Below, piece by piece: positions 46,960 to 58,437 of a DNA stretch of 64,000 bases. The stretch covers positions 57,345,183 through 57,409,182 of the forward strand of contig NC_133002.1 of assembly GCF_048564905.1 (NCBI RefSeq), written 5' to 3'. The stretch's first letter is position 1. Each line of letters opens with the position of its first letter. Under the pieces are notes generated by a model, which was not told the origin of the DNA, searched no databases, and saw nothing but the letters and a program-made list of their open reading frames with translations. This stretch comes from Vicugna pacos (Eukaryota > Chordata > Mammalia > Artiodactyla > Camelidae). The position numbers were made by a program, and so were the translations under genes.

Positions 46960-47130
46960 AATCTTAGTGCTTAGGAAACAAACAATTAATTTTGAAATCA
47001 TTTCAAATTTACAGAAAAACTGTGAAAACAGTACAGAGAACTCCAATATATCCCTTAACCAGATTCATCTTAAAGCCACATTTGCTTTGTTATTCTGTTT
47101 ACATCTATGCATATTCTTTTCCTGAACCAT
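46960..47130 (-). repeat. Old L1-like fragment
   Basis: TCAAATTTACAGAAAAACTG, TACAGAGAACTCCAATATAT and the ACCAGATTCATCTTAAAGCC phrase resemble antisense L1M/HAL1 text. Confidence 0.5.
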
Positions 47131-48206
47131 CTGTAATCCCAAAATGTAGGGACTGGACAACCGTGTGTCTCCGCCTTGTGGCCATATCTGGAATTACATG
47201 TCCTGCTTCCCAGGCCCGCCATGCTTGCTCGGGCTGGCCCAGCAATGCAGGAGGCATTCTGTATTTTCCAGGTCAGTGCAGCTAAGAAGGCGAAGGGCCT
47301 GACACAGGGGAAAGGACAGGGAAACTCCTGCTCCGCTTTGCAGTTCCTCCACGCATCCCCTCCTTGGACGTCGTTGTGCTGAAAGAACACGCAGGAGAGG
47401 GACCTGGAAGGGACGTCCTCACGGGGAGGCAGCTGCTTCTGCTTGGCGCTGCCCGGGGCCCCTGAGAACTCCCAGACCCCAACATCTCGCCCGCCCACCT
47501 GTCAGGGAACCTGCATTCCACCCAAGGGGGCATTTAGTTGGATCTGCAACCTTACCAGATCAATTCCTCTGGGGAAACCTGGGAGCCTCTAGGGCAGGAG
47601 GGATTGGGCACAGAGTCCTAAATGAGGCTCAAGATCAGCTGGGGGTGAGGGAGGGACAGTCTCTGGACTTGGCTGGGACTTTGTGACTTTCCTTCTGAAA
47701 GGTGTAGGGCTTTTAATATGAAGCCTCTGTCAGCTACGCTGATGCAGCCAGCCGTGGGAGAGGAGGGAGAGGACAGGGACCCAGGCTGAGGTCTAGAACT
47801 CTCCCAAAATGCTAGAGAAGGAGGGAGTGAGAGTCTTCTAACCCCAGAACCAGGGAAGTTCTCACTTTTACCTGGACACCAGGTCAGGGGCCACCACAGT
47901 GCCAAGCCACGTCAGTAGGCATCAGCAACCATCATGGTCACCGTGAATGTGCAGTCCCTGTGAGTTCCTGAGGGACACGTGGCTTCTGGCCACCTCCAGC
48001 CTGAGCCACGTTTCAGCTGGAGTCCCAGGCTGCTCCTGACACCCCAGCTGCCCGGCAGTCTCCCAATGAATCCAGCCCATGAATCCCATCCACCTGGTGC
48101 ATGACTCCACCCACACAAGCAGAGATGCTCAGTGCTCTGGAGCAGCCCGGAGAACACAAGCCTGGGGACAGAGCTTTAAGGGGTTGACTTCAGAAGGAAC
48201 CACTCT

Positions 48207-48360
48207 CGGGGGAGGGTGCAGCTCAGTGGTAGAGCACATGCTTAGCATGCACAAGGTCCTGGGTTCAATCCCCAGTACCTCCATTTAAAAAATTAATTTA
48301 AAAATAAAGAAATAGACCTAATTACAACCTCAGAAAAAACAAAAAATTTTTTTAAAAAAA
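48207..48360 (+). repeat. camelid tRNA-derived SINE, near full length
   Basis: Head GGGGGAGGGTGCAGCTCAGT, B box GGTTCAATCCCC, body with TAGACCTAATTACAACC and an A-rich tail. One of the best-preserved copies. Confidence 0.95.
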
Positions 48361-49560
48361 GAAGGAACTACTCTTCCTATAAATATCTGAGGCAAGTCCT
48401 CCAATTTCAAATTGTCACTGGCAGAGACAGTGCAGCCTGGTCAGTGATTAAAGAGACCTGGACCGGGTGTCGGAAAGCGGGAATTCTGTAACTTGCTCAG
48501 AGTTACGGGAAGGTGGGGCTGACAGGGATGGAACGAGCACGCAGCATCCTTTTCACAGATGTAAAAGCTGAGGCCCAGGGAAGTGAGGGCGTGCACCCGA
48601 GTCCGCGCGGTTTGTGCAGAGCCTGGATTCTGGACCCGGCTCTCAGGAGACCTGAATCAATTCTTTGTGCTGAATTCCTCCATCTGTGAAGGAGGCTTGA
48701 GACTAGGCTTGGAAACCAGCCGGAGCTGGTGGTAAGGACGGGTGGGATGGATGACGTAGAAGTGGGGTTTGAGCTGTTAGAATGCGGTGCGTGCGTGTGT
48801 TATGAAACATCAACACTGACTCATGATGTAAGTTCCCTTTCCCTCTTCTCACATCTGCCCACAACGAGGCCGATTCTTTCTGACCTCCCTCTGTGGGCTC
48901 TTCTCCTCGCTGGTGAATTTTAGAGTCAGCAGAGCGATTTAATGAGGACACACGGGGGTGATGCTGAGATGAGAGGAAGGAGGACTGTGAGGATTTGGAG
49001 CCCAGCAGACGGGCGGATGCACTGGTCCCCTCGGGGGTCATTCTGCTTCAGAAAGCGGGCCATGGAGACCCTGGTTTCATCTGGTTGGACCAATCCCCCC
49101 AAGTGCTTTTGGGGCTGATGGAGTTAGGAGATGAGGCAGAGACAGCATTCAGAGGTCTCCTCCTGTTGCATCACTTTGGTGAATTTACCCAGTCTGGTCC
49201 ACATCTGCAAAGCTAGAGCCCAGACTCCATCCAGACGAGCAGAGATGTCCAGGCTCCATGATGACTCAACTCAAGAGACTTATTTTGGAGACGCTCCCTT
49301 CCAGGCACCTGAATGCCTTGACCCCCATGTCCAGGCATGCTTCAGTGCCTCTCTCCAGTTTCCGGTCTCAGCCACTGGGAGGTTGCCTGAATCATGGAAC
49401 AGGCAGAAAGTAGCTCATAAGCTTGGGCTGCCTCTAGTGTCCCTGCACCGGGGGCGCCTCCTTCTGCAGCCAGGCTGGCCTCAAATGCCCCTCATTCCTT
49501 CAGTTCCATCTCCAAATATTCTGCTACTGGCATCACATTCTTTGTTTAGAGTAGAGTTTC
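48361..49560. other. Intergenic sequence
   Basis: Mostly unique, with a weak antisense MIR scrap (48545-48645, CACAGATGTAAAAGCTGAGG). No gene seen. Confidence 0.5.
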
Positions 49561-49569
49561 TCAACATTT

Positions 49570-50155
49570 GCAGTATTCAGGGTTTTTTTGAGTGATTTAA
49601 GGTACGATTCACATACTATAAAATTCCCCCTTCCAAAGCATACAATTCAGTGGTTCTTAGCATGTTCACAAAGTTGTGCAATCACCACCTCTGTCTAATT
49701 GCAGAACATTTTCATTATTCCAAAAAGAAACCCTGTACGCGTCAGCATCACTCCCCATTCCCCCCACTTTCATTCCCTCAGCCCCTGGCAGCCACTGATT
49801 TACTTTCTGTCTCTACCGATTGACCTATCCTGGACACGTCATATAAATGGAATCATACAACATATGGCCTTTCATGTTTGACTTCTTTCACTTAGCATAA
49901 CGTTTTCAAGGTTCATCCACGTTGTAGTGTGCATCAGTACTTGGCTCTTTTCTGTGACTCCATCATATCCCATTATATGGATAGACCACATTTTTATTGA
50001 TTCATCAATTAATGGACATTTGGGTTGTTCACACCTTTTGATCACTGTGAATAATACTGCTATGAACTATCATGTGCAAAGTTTCATGTAGATGTTTCTT
50101 TTCAATTCTCTTGGGTCTACACCTATGGTTGAATTACCTGCTCATGTGGTAACTC
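49570..50155 (-). repeat. L1M 3' fragment
   Basis: AGCATACAATTCAGTGGTTC, GGAATCATACAACATATGGC and GACATTTGGGTTGTTCACAC are the antisense of old L1 3' sequence. Confidence 0.85.
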
Positions 50156-50199
50156 AATGTCTAGTTTTGTTTACCGGTATTTTGAATGAGATAAGTCTT

Positions 50200-50375
50200 T
50201 GTTGTGAAGAGCTGTCCCGTACGTTGTAGGATGTTTGGCAGAATCCCTGGCCTCTACCTAGGAGATGCCCATGGTACCCCCACCCCAAATGCTCACCTAT
50301 TGTGACAAACAAAATTGCCTCAGACATTGCCAGATGTTCCTCGTTGTCTTGTCCCTGGTTGAGAACCTCTAGTTT
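50200..50375 (-). repeat. MER20-type hAT-Charlie fragment
   Basis: GTAGGATGTTTGGCAGAATC, CCTGGCCTCTACCTAGGAGA and the end CTGGTTGAGAACCTCTAG are antisense MER20. MER20 copies are known in some lineages to carry regulatory sites; nothing here shows activity. Confidence 0.8.
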
Positions 50376-50409
50376 AGAGGGTTCATTTGGCTTATTAAAG
50401 TGAAGTCAA

Positions 50410-50553
50410 GGGGGAGGGTATAGCTCAGCGGTAGAGCGCATGCTAGGCATGCATGAGGTCATGGGTTTGATCCCCAGTACCTCCAGTTAAATAAAAAAAT
50501 AATAATAAATAAAACTAATTACCTCCCTGCCCCCCAAAAAACAAAACAAAATA
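50410..50553 (+). repeat. camelid tRNA-derived SINE (vic-1 type)
   Basis: GGGGGAGGGTATAGCTCAGC head, GGGTTTGATCCCCAGTACCT B-box region, AT-rich tail with AACTAATTACCTCCCTGCCC. Confidence 0.93.
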
Positions 50554-50559
50554 AAGTGA

Positions 50560-52560
50560 AGTCACGTCATGACCTTGGTCCTTTGGGCCTGGAAGACATT
50601 CCATGTGTCTCTCTAAATTTCCTCTTTCCCTGCCCTCCAATTTAAATTAAGTGGAGTTTTATTTTAAGCTAACTTGTCCTCACAGAGTCAGGCCCCACTC
50701 TCGTGCTGACAGCCACGCCATTCTCTATCATTTCCTCATTCCTTTCTTTACCATCCATTTATTAACGGCCTACGGGGCACCAGGTGCTGTCCACCCACCG
50801 GGCGGTGGGGAAATAACAAGATAAGAAGGTTCCTGCTTCGCAACGTTCCTCTTCCTCCTTCTGCTCATCGCCACCAATAACAAACGTCGGAGAGAGGGCT
50901 CAAGTGTTTTCGAAATTTAAAATGGGAAGCCTGCTAGAAGCGCTTACGTCTATGCCCTCACTGTACACGGGACACCGGGAGGGAAATGGTAGCACGAGGA
51001 CCACCGTCCCCACAAGGATGTTCCCACTGCGGGGTTCCTTTGCTCCTGGAATTCAGGATTGGGTCCGCTCCTCCTGGTATAGCCAAGCCCTGACTTCCTT
51101 AGGGTCCCTTATGGACCCAGTCTTGTCAGATGATGCGCAAATCCAAGGTGTTTTTTTTTTTTTAGTCTAAAAAGTTTATTTTTGAGTCTAAAGGGCTTAA
51201 GAGAGTTATTCAATAGAGGAAAGACTGGAAAATCCTTATAGCTGCCACCTGCGGCACCCAGATGGGGAGAGAGTGTCGGCTTTCTATTATCCTGGTGGTA
51301 TAATCTGTGTTTTTTTCCTCACTGCTGGTTTGTGTGGGTGGCAAATCCCAGCATGTCAAGGGCCCACGAGAAGTGCTCATCACCAGGCGAGGCACCAGAA
51401 GACACACCAAGTCCCCCCAGCTCCTGTATGAACTTGGGGGTCAGGTGGCCTCTATGGAAATGATCACTAATGGGTGGGAGGTGATGTCACTGTCAGAGGG
51501 CAAACTAGATTCTACGGCCACGGGCACGCACAGAGGACCTCCCAACTGGGGACCCTGGGCTGTGCCTTGTAGACGTTCTTCCTCTTCCTGCTCCCAGGTT
51601 TGTGCCGGCAGCGCCACATCTTTCTTTGGCTGATAACACTTGAGGATGCCCTAAAGTTCAGGCATATCCCCCCTGGCAACAGGGAGGCGAACTGAGCTCA
51701 AAGGCGTCCAGCACCTGAGGGCCAGTTATTCCCCGATAAATCTAAAAGATTTAGGCTGCTGAATAAAGTCTTAATACTTTTTTTTTTCAACCAGGGCCAC
51801 CATCACCTGGGTTTATCCCTAGAACCTGGAAAGGCATCATGGCTTATACAAGACTCGAGATGTGAGGAGCCTGTACCCTTATGGAGCCTCCTGTTTGCAA
51901 AAAGCAAATTGCTGTTGCCCTGGAGGAGACTGACCTGGGCAAGTGAGGAGAGGAGGAAAGGGTGAGGTTCCCAAGGCTGCAGCCCACAGAGAAGCCCCGG
52001 CCGTGAGGGGTGGGTGAGAGAGCAGGGAGTTTGTCATGTTCACATAAACCAAGGTACAGGGGTTCAGGAAGGCTCAAGACAAGCCAGAGGACAGAGGGTT
52101 CTGTAGGAAGGCTCCTGAAGCACACACCTCGGTCGCCGTCTACCCAACTTCCGCTCCCCCAAAGTGGAGCGCCACCTTGTCTGGGTGTGGTGGTCCCAAC
52201 TCTCCACCAGTGATTGGGGTAAGGTGGGTCTGAACCAGCCAGTGAAATCTCAGGGGGGACCTGGTAGTTAGGACTCCGGAGATGTTTCTCAGAGAGGCGG
52301 TCTGATTTTCCTTCTCAGAAGTCCTGAGTCTGGGTGTGATCACTGTCTGTACACATTCCCTGGGGGAGAACCAGCCACAGGATGAAGACAGAGATGCAGA
52401 GAATAGGAAGGAACTCGCAGCAGCCAGCCCCGAAGGCCGCACGTACCAACCTAAAACCCAAAACACACAGTTAACGGTCAAACCTGGAGGAAGCCGCGGC
52501 GGCTGTCAGCCATACACCCTTACAGGGAGGCCAGTCTGAAGATGAACTGTAGAGTCTGGG
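50560..52560. other. Intergenic sequence
   Basis: Unique sequence, only short chance frames, poly(T) runs near 51151-51163 and 51778-51788. No gene supported. Confidence 0.5.
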
Positions 52561-52564
52561 GAAA

Positions 52565-53200
52565 CAGCAGACTCAGACTTGGGACAGGAGGGACAGGCGT
52601 GCGGGCACAGCCATCCAAGGGGTGACACAGCAATGAACACCAAGATGGCGGAAGACTTGACCCCTAGTAGATCTTGAGCTTCCTACGCTCATGTAGTACA
52701 TTAGCATGGTAAATGGCATGCCCGCAGGTGCCATGACAGCTTTGAGGCTAACCATAAAAGGTCGAACAGAGGGCGGTGGCCCAACTCCTGGGAATCCTAG
52801 CCCCTTCCCCAGGGTAATTGGAATGGTCCTCCCACTTGCTAGCATAGGAAGCTCCCAGGCCTGAAACAGCCAGCCGCACTGAGCAAGCCTCGCGGCCACT
52901 CTCGCTCCCTCCTCTTCGGAGACGGCCTTCATTCCGTCTGTGGAGTGTGCGTCTGCTTTTACTTTAACCTGAGCACCCAAGCCCCACACCTCATGGCCTT
53001 TCTCTCGCCTTTTAAACAGCCTGCACTCTATGTAGTGTGCATCTCTCTTAATAAACATATCTTTGCTCAACTGTGGTTCGCTCTTGAATTCTTGCCTGCA
53101 CGCAGCCAAGGACCCACACTTGGCCTGGCACATCCCCAGGACTCAACCGAGACCTGGGACACGGCCCTGCTCCTGCCCCACACCCGTGTTTCTGGAATCA
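52565..53200 (+). repeat. ERV-type LTR, fossil, apparently solo
   Basis: An LTR-like block with an AAGATGGCGG phrase near 52642. Further on comes AATAAACATATCTTTGCTCA near 53050, resembling R/U5, then a TTGAATTCTTGCCTGC U5 phrase. No internal coding region remains. Family not assigned; assignment rests on layout and familiar U5 phrasing. Broken. Confidence 0.5.
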
Positions 53201-53595
53201 CCGGGAGGGAAGGTGCAGCGACTCAGGGCAGCTGCTGCTCAGGGTTGATGGGGGAGGTCTAAATTTGCCAGAGAGGCTGTCTTTCTTGTTCCGTTCTTAT
53301 TGCTAACCACAGAGGCACATCACAGGAAACTCAGTTCCCAGCTCTGAGTGTGGACCCAGGTGGCTCATCCTGGACACTTCCACCTCAGCTTTGTCTCCAC
53401 CCAGCTCTGTCTGCTGAAGCATCTGAACCATTACATCCTTCTTAAAGAGAAAGTGGCTTATCCCTCAGAACTGAGGGATAAACCAGGGAGCTAATTCCCA
53501 GGGGTTCGGCTTTGTCTTGGGGACCAACTTAGAACATAAGATTTTTTTTTTATGTACTTTTTGTTTTACCTGCCAAATCAAACCCCTTTTTGAGT

Positions 53596-53616
53596 GTGTG
53601 TGTGTGTGTGTGTGTT
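53596..53616. repeat. (TG)n microsatellite
   Basis: About 20 bases of alternating GT, at the edge of an L1 tail. Confidence 0.9.
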
Positions 53617-53639
53617 TAATAGTCACCCTATATTTTTTA

Positions 53640-53950
53640 ATTGAAGTACAGTCAGTTACAATGTGTCAATCTCTGGTGCACAGCACCATGTCCCAGTCAT
53701 GCATATATACACATATATTCATTTTCATATTCTTTTCCTTTAAAGGTTATTAAAGGATATTGAATATGGTTCCCTGTGCTATACAGAAGAAATTTTTTTT
53801 TAAATCTACTTTCATATGTAGCGGTTAACATTTGCAAATCTCAAAGTACCGAATCTGTCCCTTCCCACCCCCTTTCCTTGATAACTATAAGATTGTCTAC
53901 TATATCTGCGAGTCTGTGTTTTTAATGACTCCAGATCCATTCTGGTCTGC
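53640..53950 (-). repeat. camelid-type L1 3' tail
   Basis: AATTGAAGTACAGTCAGTTA, CAATGTGTCAATCTCTGGTG, ATTCATTTTCATATTC and TTCCCTGTGCTATACAGAAG form an L1 tail abundant in camelid genomes, supporting the species call. Confidence 0.8.
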
Positions 53951-54089
53951 CTTCAGGTGATTTTATGTAAATTTGTGTCCTTTGCAGGAAGCTAATGCCT
54001 TGAGGATGCTGTCCCACTGCCCAGAGCCTCCAGATCTCCTCTCTGGTCTCTCAGAAACAGCTCTATCTCAGTGTGGTCCTGGCTTCTGC

Positions 54090-54290
54090 AGAATATGTTT
54101 ACTTTTGTGAGAAACTTCCAAAATATCTTAAGGGTGGTGGTACCACTTTGTTTTCTCATCTACCATAGATAAGAGCTCCTGTCGCTCCACACCCTCACCA
54201 GCATTTGGTGTCGTCAATGTTTTAGGTTTGAGCCATTCTAATAGATGTGTAGTGGTAGCTCACTATTGTTTTAATCCCAAGCTATGCTTC
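54090..54290 (-). repeat. L1 3' fragment
   Basis: CTCCACACCCTCACCAGCAT and CATTCTAATAGATGTGTAGT are antisense L1 3' phrases. Confidence 0.7.
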
Positions 54291-55360
54291 CTACGTCATC
54301 TCTGATGGAGGCTGAATCACCTTCACAGGTGACCCTGTGACCTCCCTTCTCAGCTGCAACCTTCTTCTTCAGGATGAAAGGAAAGTAGTTGAAATGAGAA
54401 TGTGCTCTTGGATTCCAAGTCAAAGGTACAGAAGGAGACAACAGGGGGCTCTCCTCGTTCATACGACAGTCATTGTGCACCAAAAAGGGTGCCTGGATTT
54501 AGCAGGTACTTTAATTACATTTGTTGAATGGATGAAACAGTGAGGTAATTAAGATCCAACCTGACTCCAATCCCATGCTTTCCAGGGAATAGTAACCCTC
54601 TCTCCCCGCAAAAGGCCATCATCCTTGGAGTTCCCACTGGACAGGGGTCCTACCTGTTGGGGGCTAAGGCTGACCCCCACACTCAGGACACCTTTTGTCC
54701 TGGCCATGCTGAGCTGGCCCCAGTCATGGGGTTGCACAGACGCAGGGGTGATTCATGACTAGCAATAGGTGGGTAGGGTCCTGGTCAGGTTTGAGGTTTC
54801 CAAGCTCAAGAAAGGTTTGAGGGAAGGTGAGGAGCAGGTGCAGAGCTGGAGGAGATGGTGTCCAGCAGCAGATGGCACTCTTCCGGCGAGGGGATGGTAG
54901 AGTGGTGCTCAGAGAAAGTCCAGGACCCAGGCCCCCTCCCTGAGTTTAGGAGGAGCCCAGGAAAGCCACAGAGATGCATCTGGACCCCCATTCTGAGAGG
55001 AGCATTGCCGCCCAGACTCACGGGGGCAGGGGTCTGCAGGTCAGGCCATGAGGATCTGGGAAGCCCGAGGCAGGCGGAGGAAAGCCATGCAGACAATAGA
55101 GCCACGGAGAGCGAAGCTTCAGAGGATTGCTGAGGAAAAGTGCTAGAAACTTACTCCTTTAGTCTCATTTACTAAGAAAACCCCACTCAGGACACATCCA
55201 GAAGAAGGGCTCCCAGAGCCTGGCTGCTTCTGCCCTCGACTTGCTGCTTTCCCTTGGCTCTGGGTGAGCTTCCTCCGTGCTCATGCACCTGCTCAGAAGG
55301 CCCAGGAACAGAGACTCAAGGGGAAGGAGAAGCTGTGCTTTCCTCTAAAGGGAGCAATTG

Positions 55361-55485
55361 CGGGGTGGAGGGTGTAGCTCAAGTGGTAGAGTGTGTGCCT
55401 AGCGTGCATGAGCTTCTGGGCTCAACCCCCAGCACCTCCTCAAAGACCAAATAACTAAATAAGCCCAATTACCTCCCCCTGTTGC
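55361..55485 (+). repeat. camelid tRNA-derived SINE (vic-1 type)
   Basis: Diverged copy: GGGTGTAGCTCAAGTGGTAG, GGGCTCAACCCCCAGCACCT and CCCAATTACCTCCCCC. Confidence 0.85.
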
Positions 55486-55489
55486 AGAA

Positions 55490-55885
55490 AAATGTGTTAC
55501 AGCTCAGTTGTGACAGCAACCTGGATCCAGACGAGAGACCAAGCAGCACTCGGAGGATTGGAGAACTCAGGTTTATCACACCAGTTGACCCAGAGGAGTG
55601 ATCACTCCAAGCTCTGGACCCCGTCTGTAGGTTTACACAGGCTTTTATAGGCTGCCAGTTTTACACTTTGCAACATCATATGCAAATAGAGTATAACAGA
55701 AGTTGACCAACCAGGAACAAGCTTTGTAAAAATAGACCAATCAGGAGTGACAGAAAGTAACCAATCAGGAGTGAAAGAAATACCCAATCAGAAGTGAGCT
55801 CAGGGAACCAATAGAATTTTAGGGGTAAGTAAGCCATTTCAGAGGCAAAAAGTGAGATAGAGCCTCTGGGCCAGGGAACCGGATG
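55490..55885 (-). repeat. Class I ERV-type LTR, fossil, apparently solo
   Basis: Read on the minus strand it has U3 with several ATTGG (inverted CCAAT) boxes in near-tandem units of about 23 bp (55733-55797), then a CCTATAAAAGCC TATA box near 55640-55651. A U5-like end near 55500-55540 (CTTGGTCTCTCGTCTGG) is next to a primer-site-like border. No internal genes. Broken solo LTR, moderately well preserved. Confidence 0.7.
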
Positions 55886-56259
55886 GTGCTGGCAGGAGAG
55901 TAGTGGCCCTGCTTGGGGGTCCTGCGGGTCTTTCTATGGGGTTTCCCACCTCACCCCTACTAAAAAATAAAATTAAAAAAAGAGCAATGGGCATCTGCTG
56001 TCACCATCTGTCTACCTCTACTGACTCTTGGTTACGAAATGCGCTAAAACCACACATGAAGAACCATCTGAGTCTCCGGCTGTTTACGGGCCTCTGCACC
56101 AGGCTCCTAAGGGAGACACGTCAGCTGGAAAACGCTGTCTTAGCTCTAGCGCTAATTCATCTCATTTCTGTCTTTCTCCCAACCCTGAGCAGTGGGCATA
56201 TTAAGCAAGTTTTGCTTGACAGCTTTCACCGGAAGCCAGGGAAATTCCCAGAAGCGTGA

Positions 56260-56304
<45 letters not shown>

Positions 56305-56309
56305 TGTGT
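56260..56309. repeat. (TG)n microsatellite
   Basis: About 40 bases of alternating GT followed by one TTTG interruption. Confidence 0.95.
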
Positions 56310-56677
56310 CGGGGGTGGTGCTGGGGACAGACTGGGGCGCCTATGCCAGTGGATTTTCTTTGATGACGTTATGAGAAGTAACAACCCAACCACAGTACCT
56401 CCGACGAGATGAGGGACTTCGTAAATATCAACAGTAAGGAAATGCGGGCAGCCACTGGCACTGGGTGGGCAACCGCCAGTAGCCCCCTCACCCCTCTTTG
56501 GCTTTGCCCCCTGCAGAGCTGCTGTGCCCCTGAGTCTGGTCAGGTCTTTGGGAGGCTAAATCCAAGTATTCACAGAGCGGGTGCCTCTGGAGCTGGTGGA
56601 CTGTGCACCTTGGTCCCCAACAGGGCGACTCAAAGAGTCTGAGTCTGGCTCAAATTCTGTCCTTTCTGGCACTGCGG

Positions 56678-56723
56678 AAATTTCAGGCCAGTCACTGCCC
56701 AAATTTCAGGCCAGTCACTGCCC
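56678..56723. repeat. Perfect 23 bp tandem duplication
   Basis: The unit AAATTTCAGGCCAGTCACTG plus CCC occurs twice head to tail (56678-56700 and 56701-56723) without mismatch. Confidence 0.95.
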
Positions 56724-57084
56724 AGAGCCCTAAACCAAGTGTAAGGTGTGAGAAAGTTTCTCATTGGCTGAAGGGTAAAGAGAGGGTATTACAGCATCCT
56801 TGGGAAATGGGGCGGGATTGGGGTGGGGAGGCTCCAGCTCCCAACCCTGCCGGGGACTGGGAGACTCCCTTCTCCTTTGTCCCCAGATGAGGACTCTTCT
56901 GGTGGCCTCTTAAGGCTGAGAACCAGGGCCAAGCTATTAGGACAAAGGGCAGGGTGGACACGTCCTCACGGGTGTTCAAAGAGAAACAGTCCACGTGGAC
57001 CCAGGGAGTAGAAAGGGGGCTACAGGGGCTGGATCGGGGGCAGGAATGGGAGAGACTGACCAAAGGGCTGACTAAAGGTAAATA

Positions 57085-57395
57085 ACTCTGGGGATCTAAA
57101 GCACAGTGATTATAGTTAATAGTGCTGTGTTGTGCACTGGAAATTTGCCAAGAGGGTCAACCTTACGTGTTCTCACCACACCAAAAAAAAAAAAAAAAAA
57201 CTAAACTAAAATTAAAATAAATAAAAAAGCTAACTGTGTAAAGTGATGGATGTGTCAACCTGACTGTGGTGCTTGTTTCACAATGTACATGTCTATTGAA
57301 TCATCACGTTGTGTGCACCTTAAAAATCACATTTACACCTGAAGTACATGTAATTTTTATTTGTCAGTGATACCTCAATAGAGCTGGGGAAAAAA
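57085..57395 (+). repeat. L1 3' UTR (L1MA/L1MB-like)
   Basis: Sense L1 end: GTGATTATAGTTAATAGTGC, ACTGGAAATTTGCCAAGAGG, TTCTCACCACACC, GTGATGGATGTGTCAACCTG and ATACCTCAATAGAGCTGG. An 18-base poly(A) interrupts it at 57183-57200. Confidence 0.85.
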
Positions 57396-57399
57396 CCAT

Positions 57400-58437
57400 A
57401 GGGAAACATTCCAAACGTGTGTCTGTCTGTGTGTTCGCCTGGGTGTGTGTCAGGGGCTGCATCTCAGATGGACTGTTTCTCCTCACGTGGAGTGAAGTTC
57501 CCTTTGGTCCAAGGACCACGACCCATGTGACACCAAGTGACCAAATCCCAGGGTGTCACTGCTGTGAGTGAGGCCTTTCCAAGAGGCCTCTTCCCCGCAG
57601 ACTTTTGTACTTATTAAGATGATTTAAACAACCTCATTTAAGAGAGGCAACATTATTTCCCTCAGACAGTTTTCTTTCATCTTATTTAAACAACATTGTT
57701 GAAAAGAGACAACGTCATTTAACCAGACAGCTCTTTTAACCATCCTCCCTGACCTGGAGGTAGTTTCTGAGACCCAGCGGCCCCACGGGGGATCCCAGCA
57801 GTCGTGCTGAGGGGAGAGGTGAGGGCTGGACTCCCAAGTCACAGCCCCCAGGAAGCCCCAGTCCCTGAGAGGTGGGAGGGGGGCAGGGAGCTAGGGGAGC
57901 CAGGATGGAGGAGGAGGAGGATGGGGAAGGATGGGGGGGAGGGGAAAGGAGGGAGGAGGAGGGGGAGGAAGGCCAGCACTGGGCCCCTCCTCAGCCCCAT
58001 GTACCCAGAGCATCACCCTCCCTGGGCAGAGGGGCCATCCAACCTCTCACGACCCAGAACCAGGACTCTCCACAGAATCACCCTCCTTAGGGTGTGTGTG
58101 TCTGTGTTTGTGTGCATTGGTCAGGGTTCTTTTGGGCACGAGCCATCGAAACCCAATTTGACAAGCTCAAGAAAAAAATGTTTAAAAACCCCGCGTATCA
58201 GAAGCTCAGACCTAGAGCATGGTGAGCTGGTCTCAGGCGTGGAGGGGGCAGCTCCAGGCAGGGCTCCCCCTCTCTCTTCTGCATCCCTGTTGCTTCTCTC
58301 CGGGCCTCGGTCTCCGGCTCTGCATCCAAGTTCTTCCAGCAGTGGGGACACAACCGTCTGAACTCGGGCTCTATCCCAGTGGCTCCTGACGGTGAGCCCT
58401 GACCCGCAGGGGTGGGGTGGTGTGGAGGGGGTACTTG
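57400..58437. other. Intergenic / CD300LB 3' flank and 3' UTR
   Basis: The CD300LB 3' UTR should run leftwards from 58437 on the minus strand. I see no unambiguous minus-strand AATAAA close to the stop; one lies in the L1 near 57357. The 57.9-58.0 kb stretch is GGA-rich purine sequence. Confidence 0.45.

Larger units (their letters stand above)
44720..48200. other. Intergenic region between CD300A and CD300LB, first part
   Basis: No gene recognised. Holds MIR-like (45760-45855) and old L1-like (46960-47130) fragments, a short TTTC repeat (46763-46790) and a GGGGCT triple repeat near 46506-46523. Confidence 0.6.

Noticed and set aside
48207-48290. tRNA-like sequence with A and B boxes, also at 44131, 50410, 55361, 59956, 60061 and 63204
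   Set aside because: Repeated many times with A-rich tails and no complete cloverleaf. These are tRNA-derived SINEs, not tRNA genes.
52573-53133. 186-codon minus-strand frame
   Set aside because: It lies antisense inside the LTR-like block and resembles no host protein.
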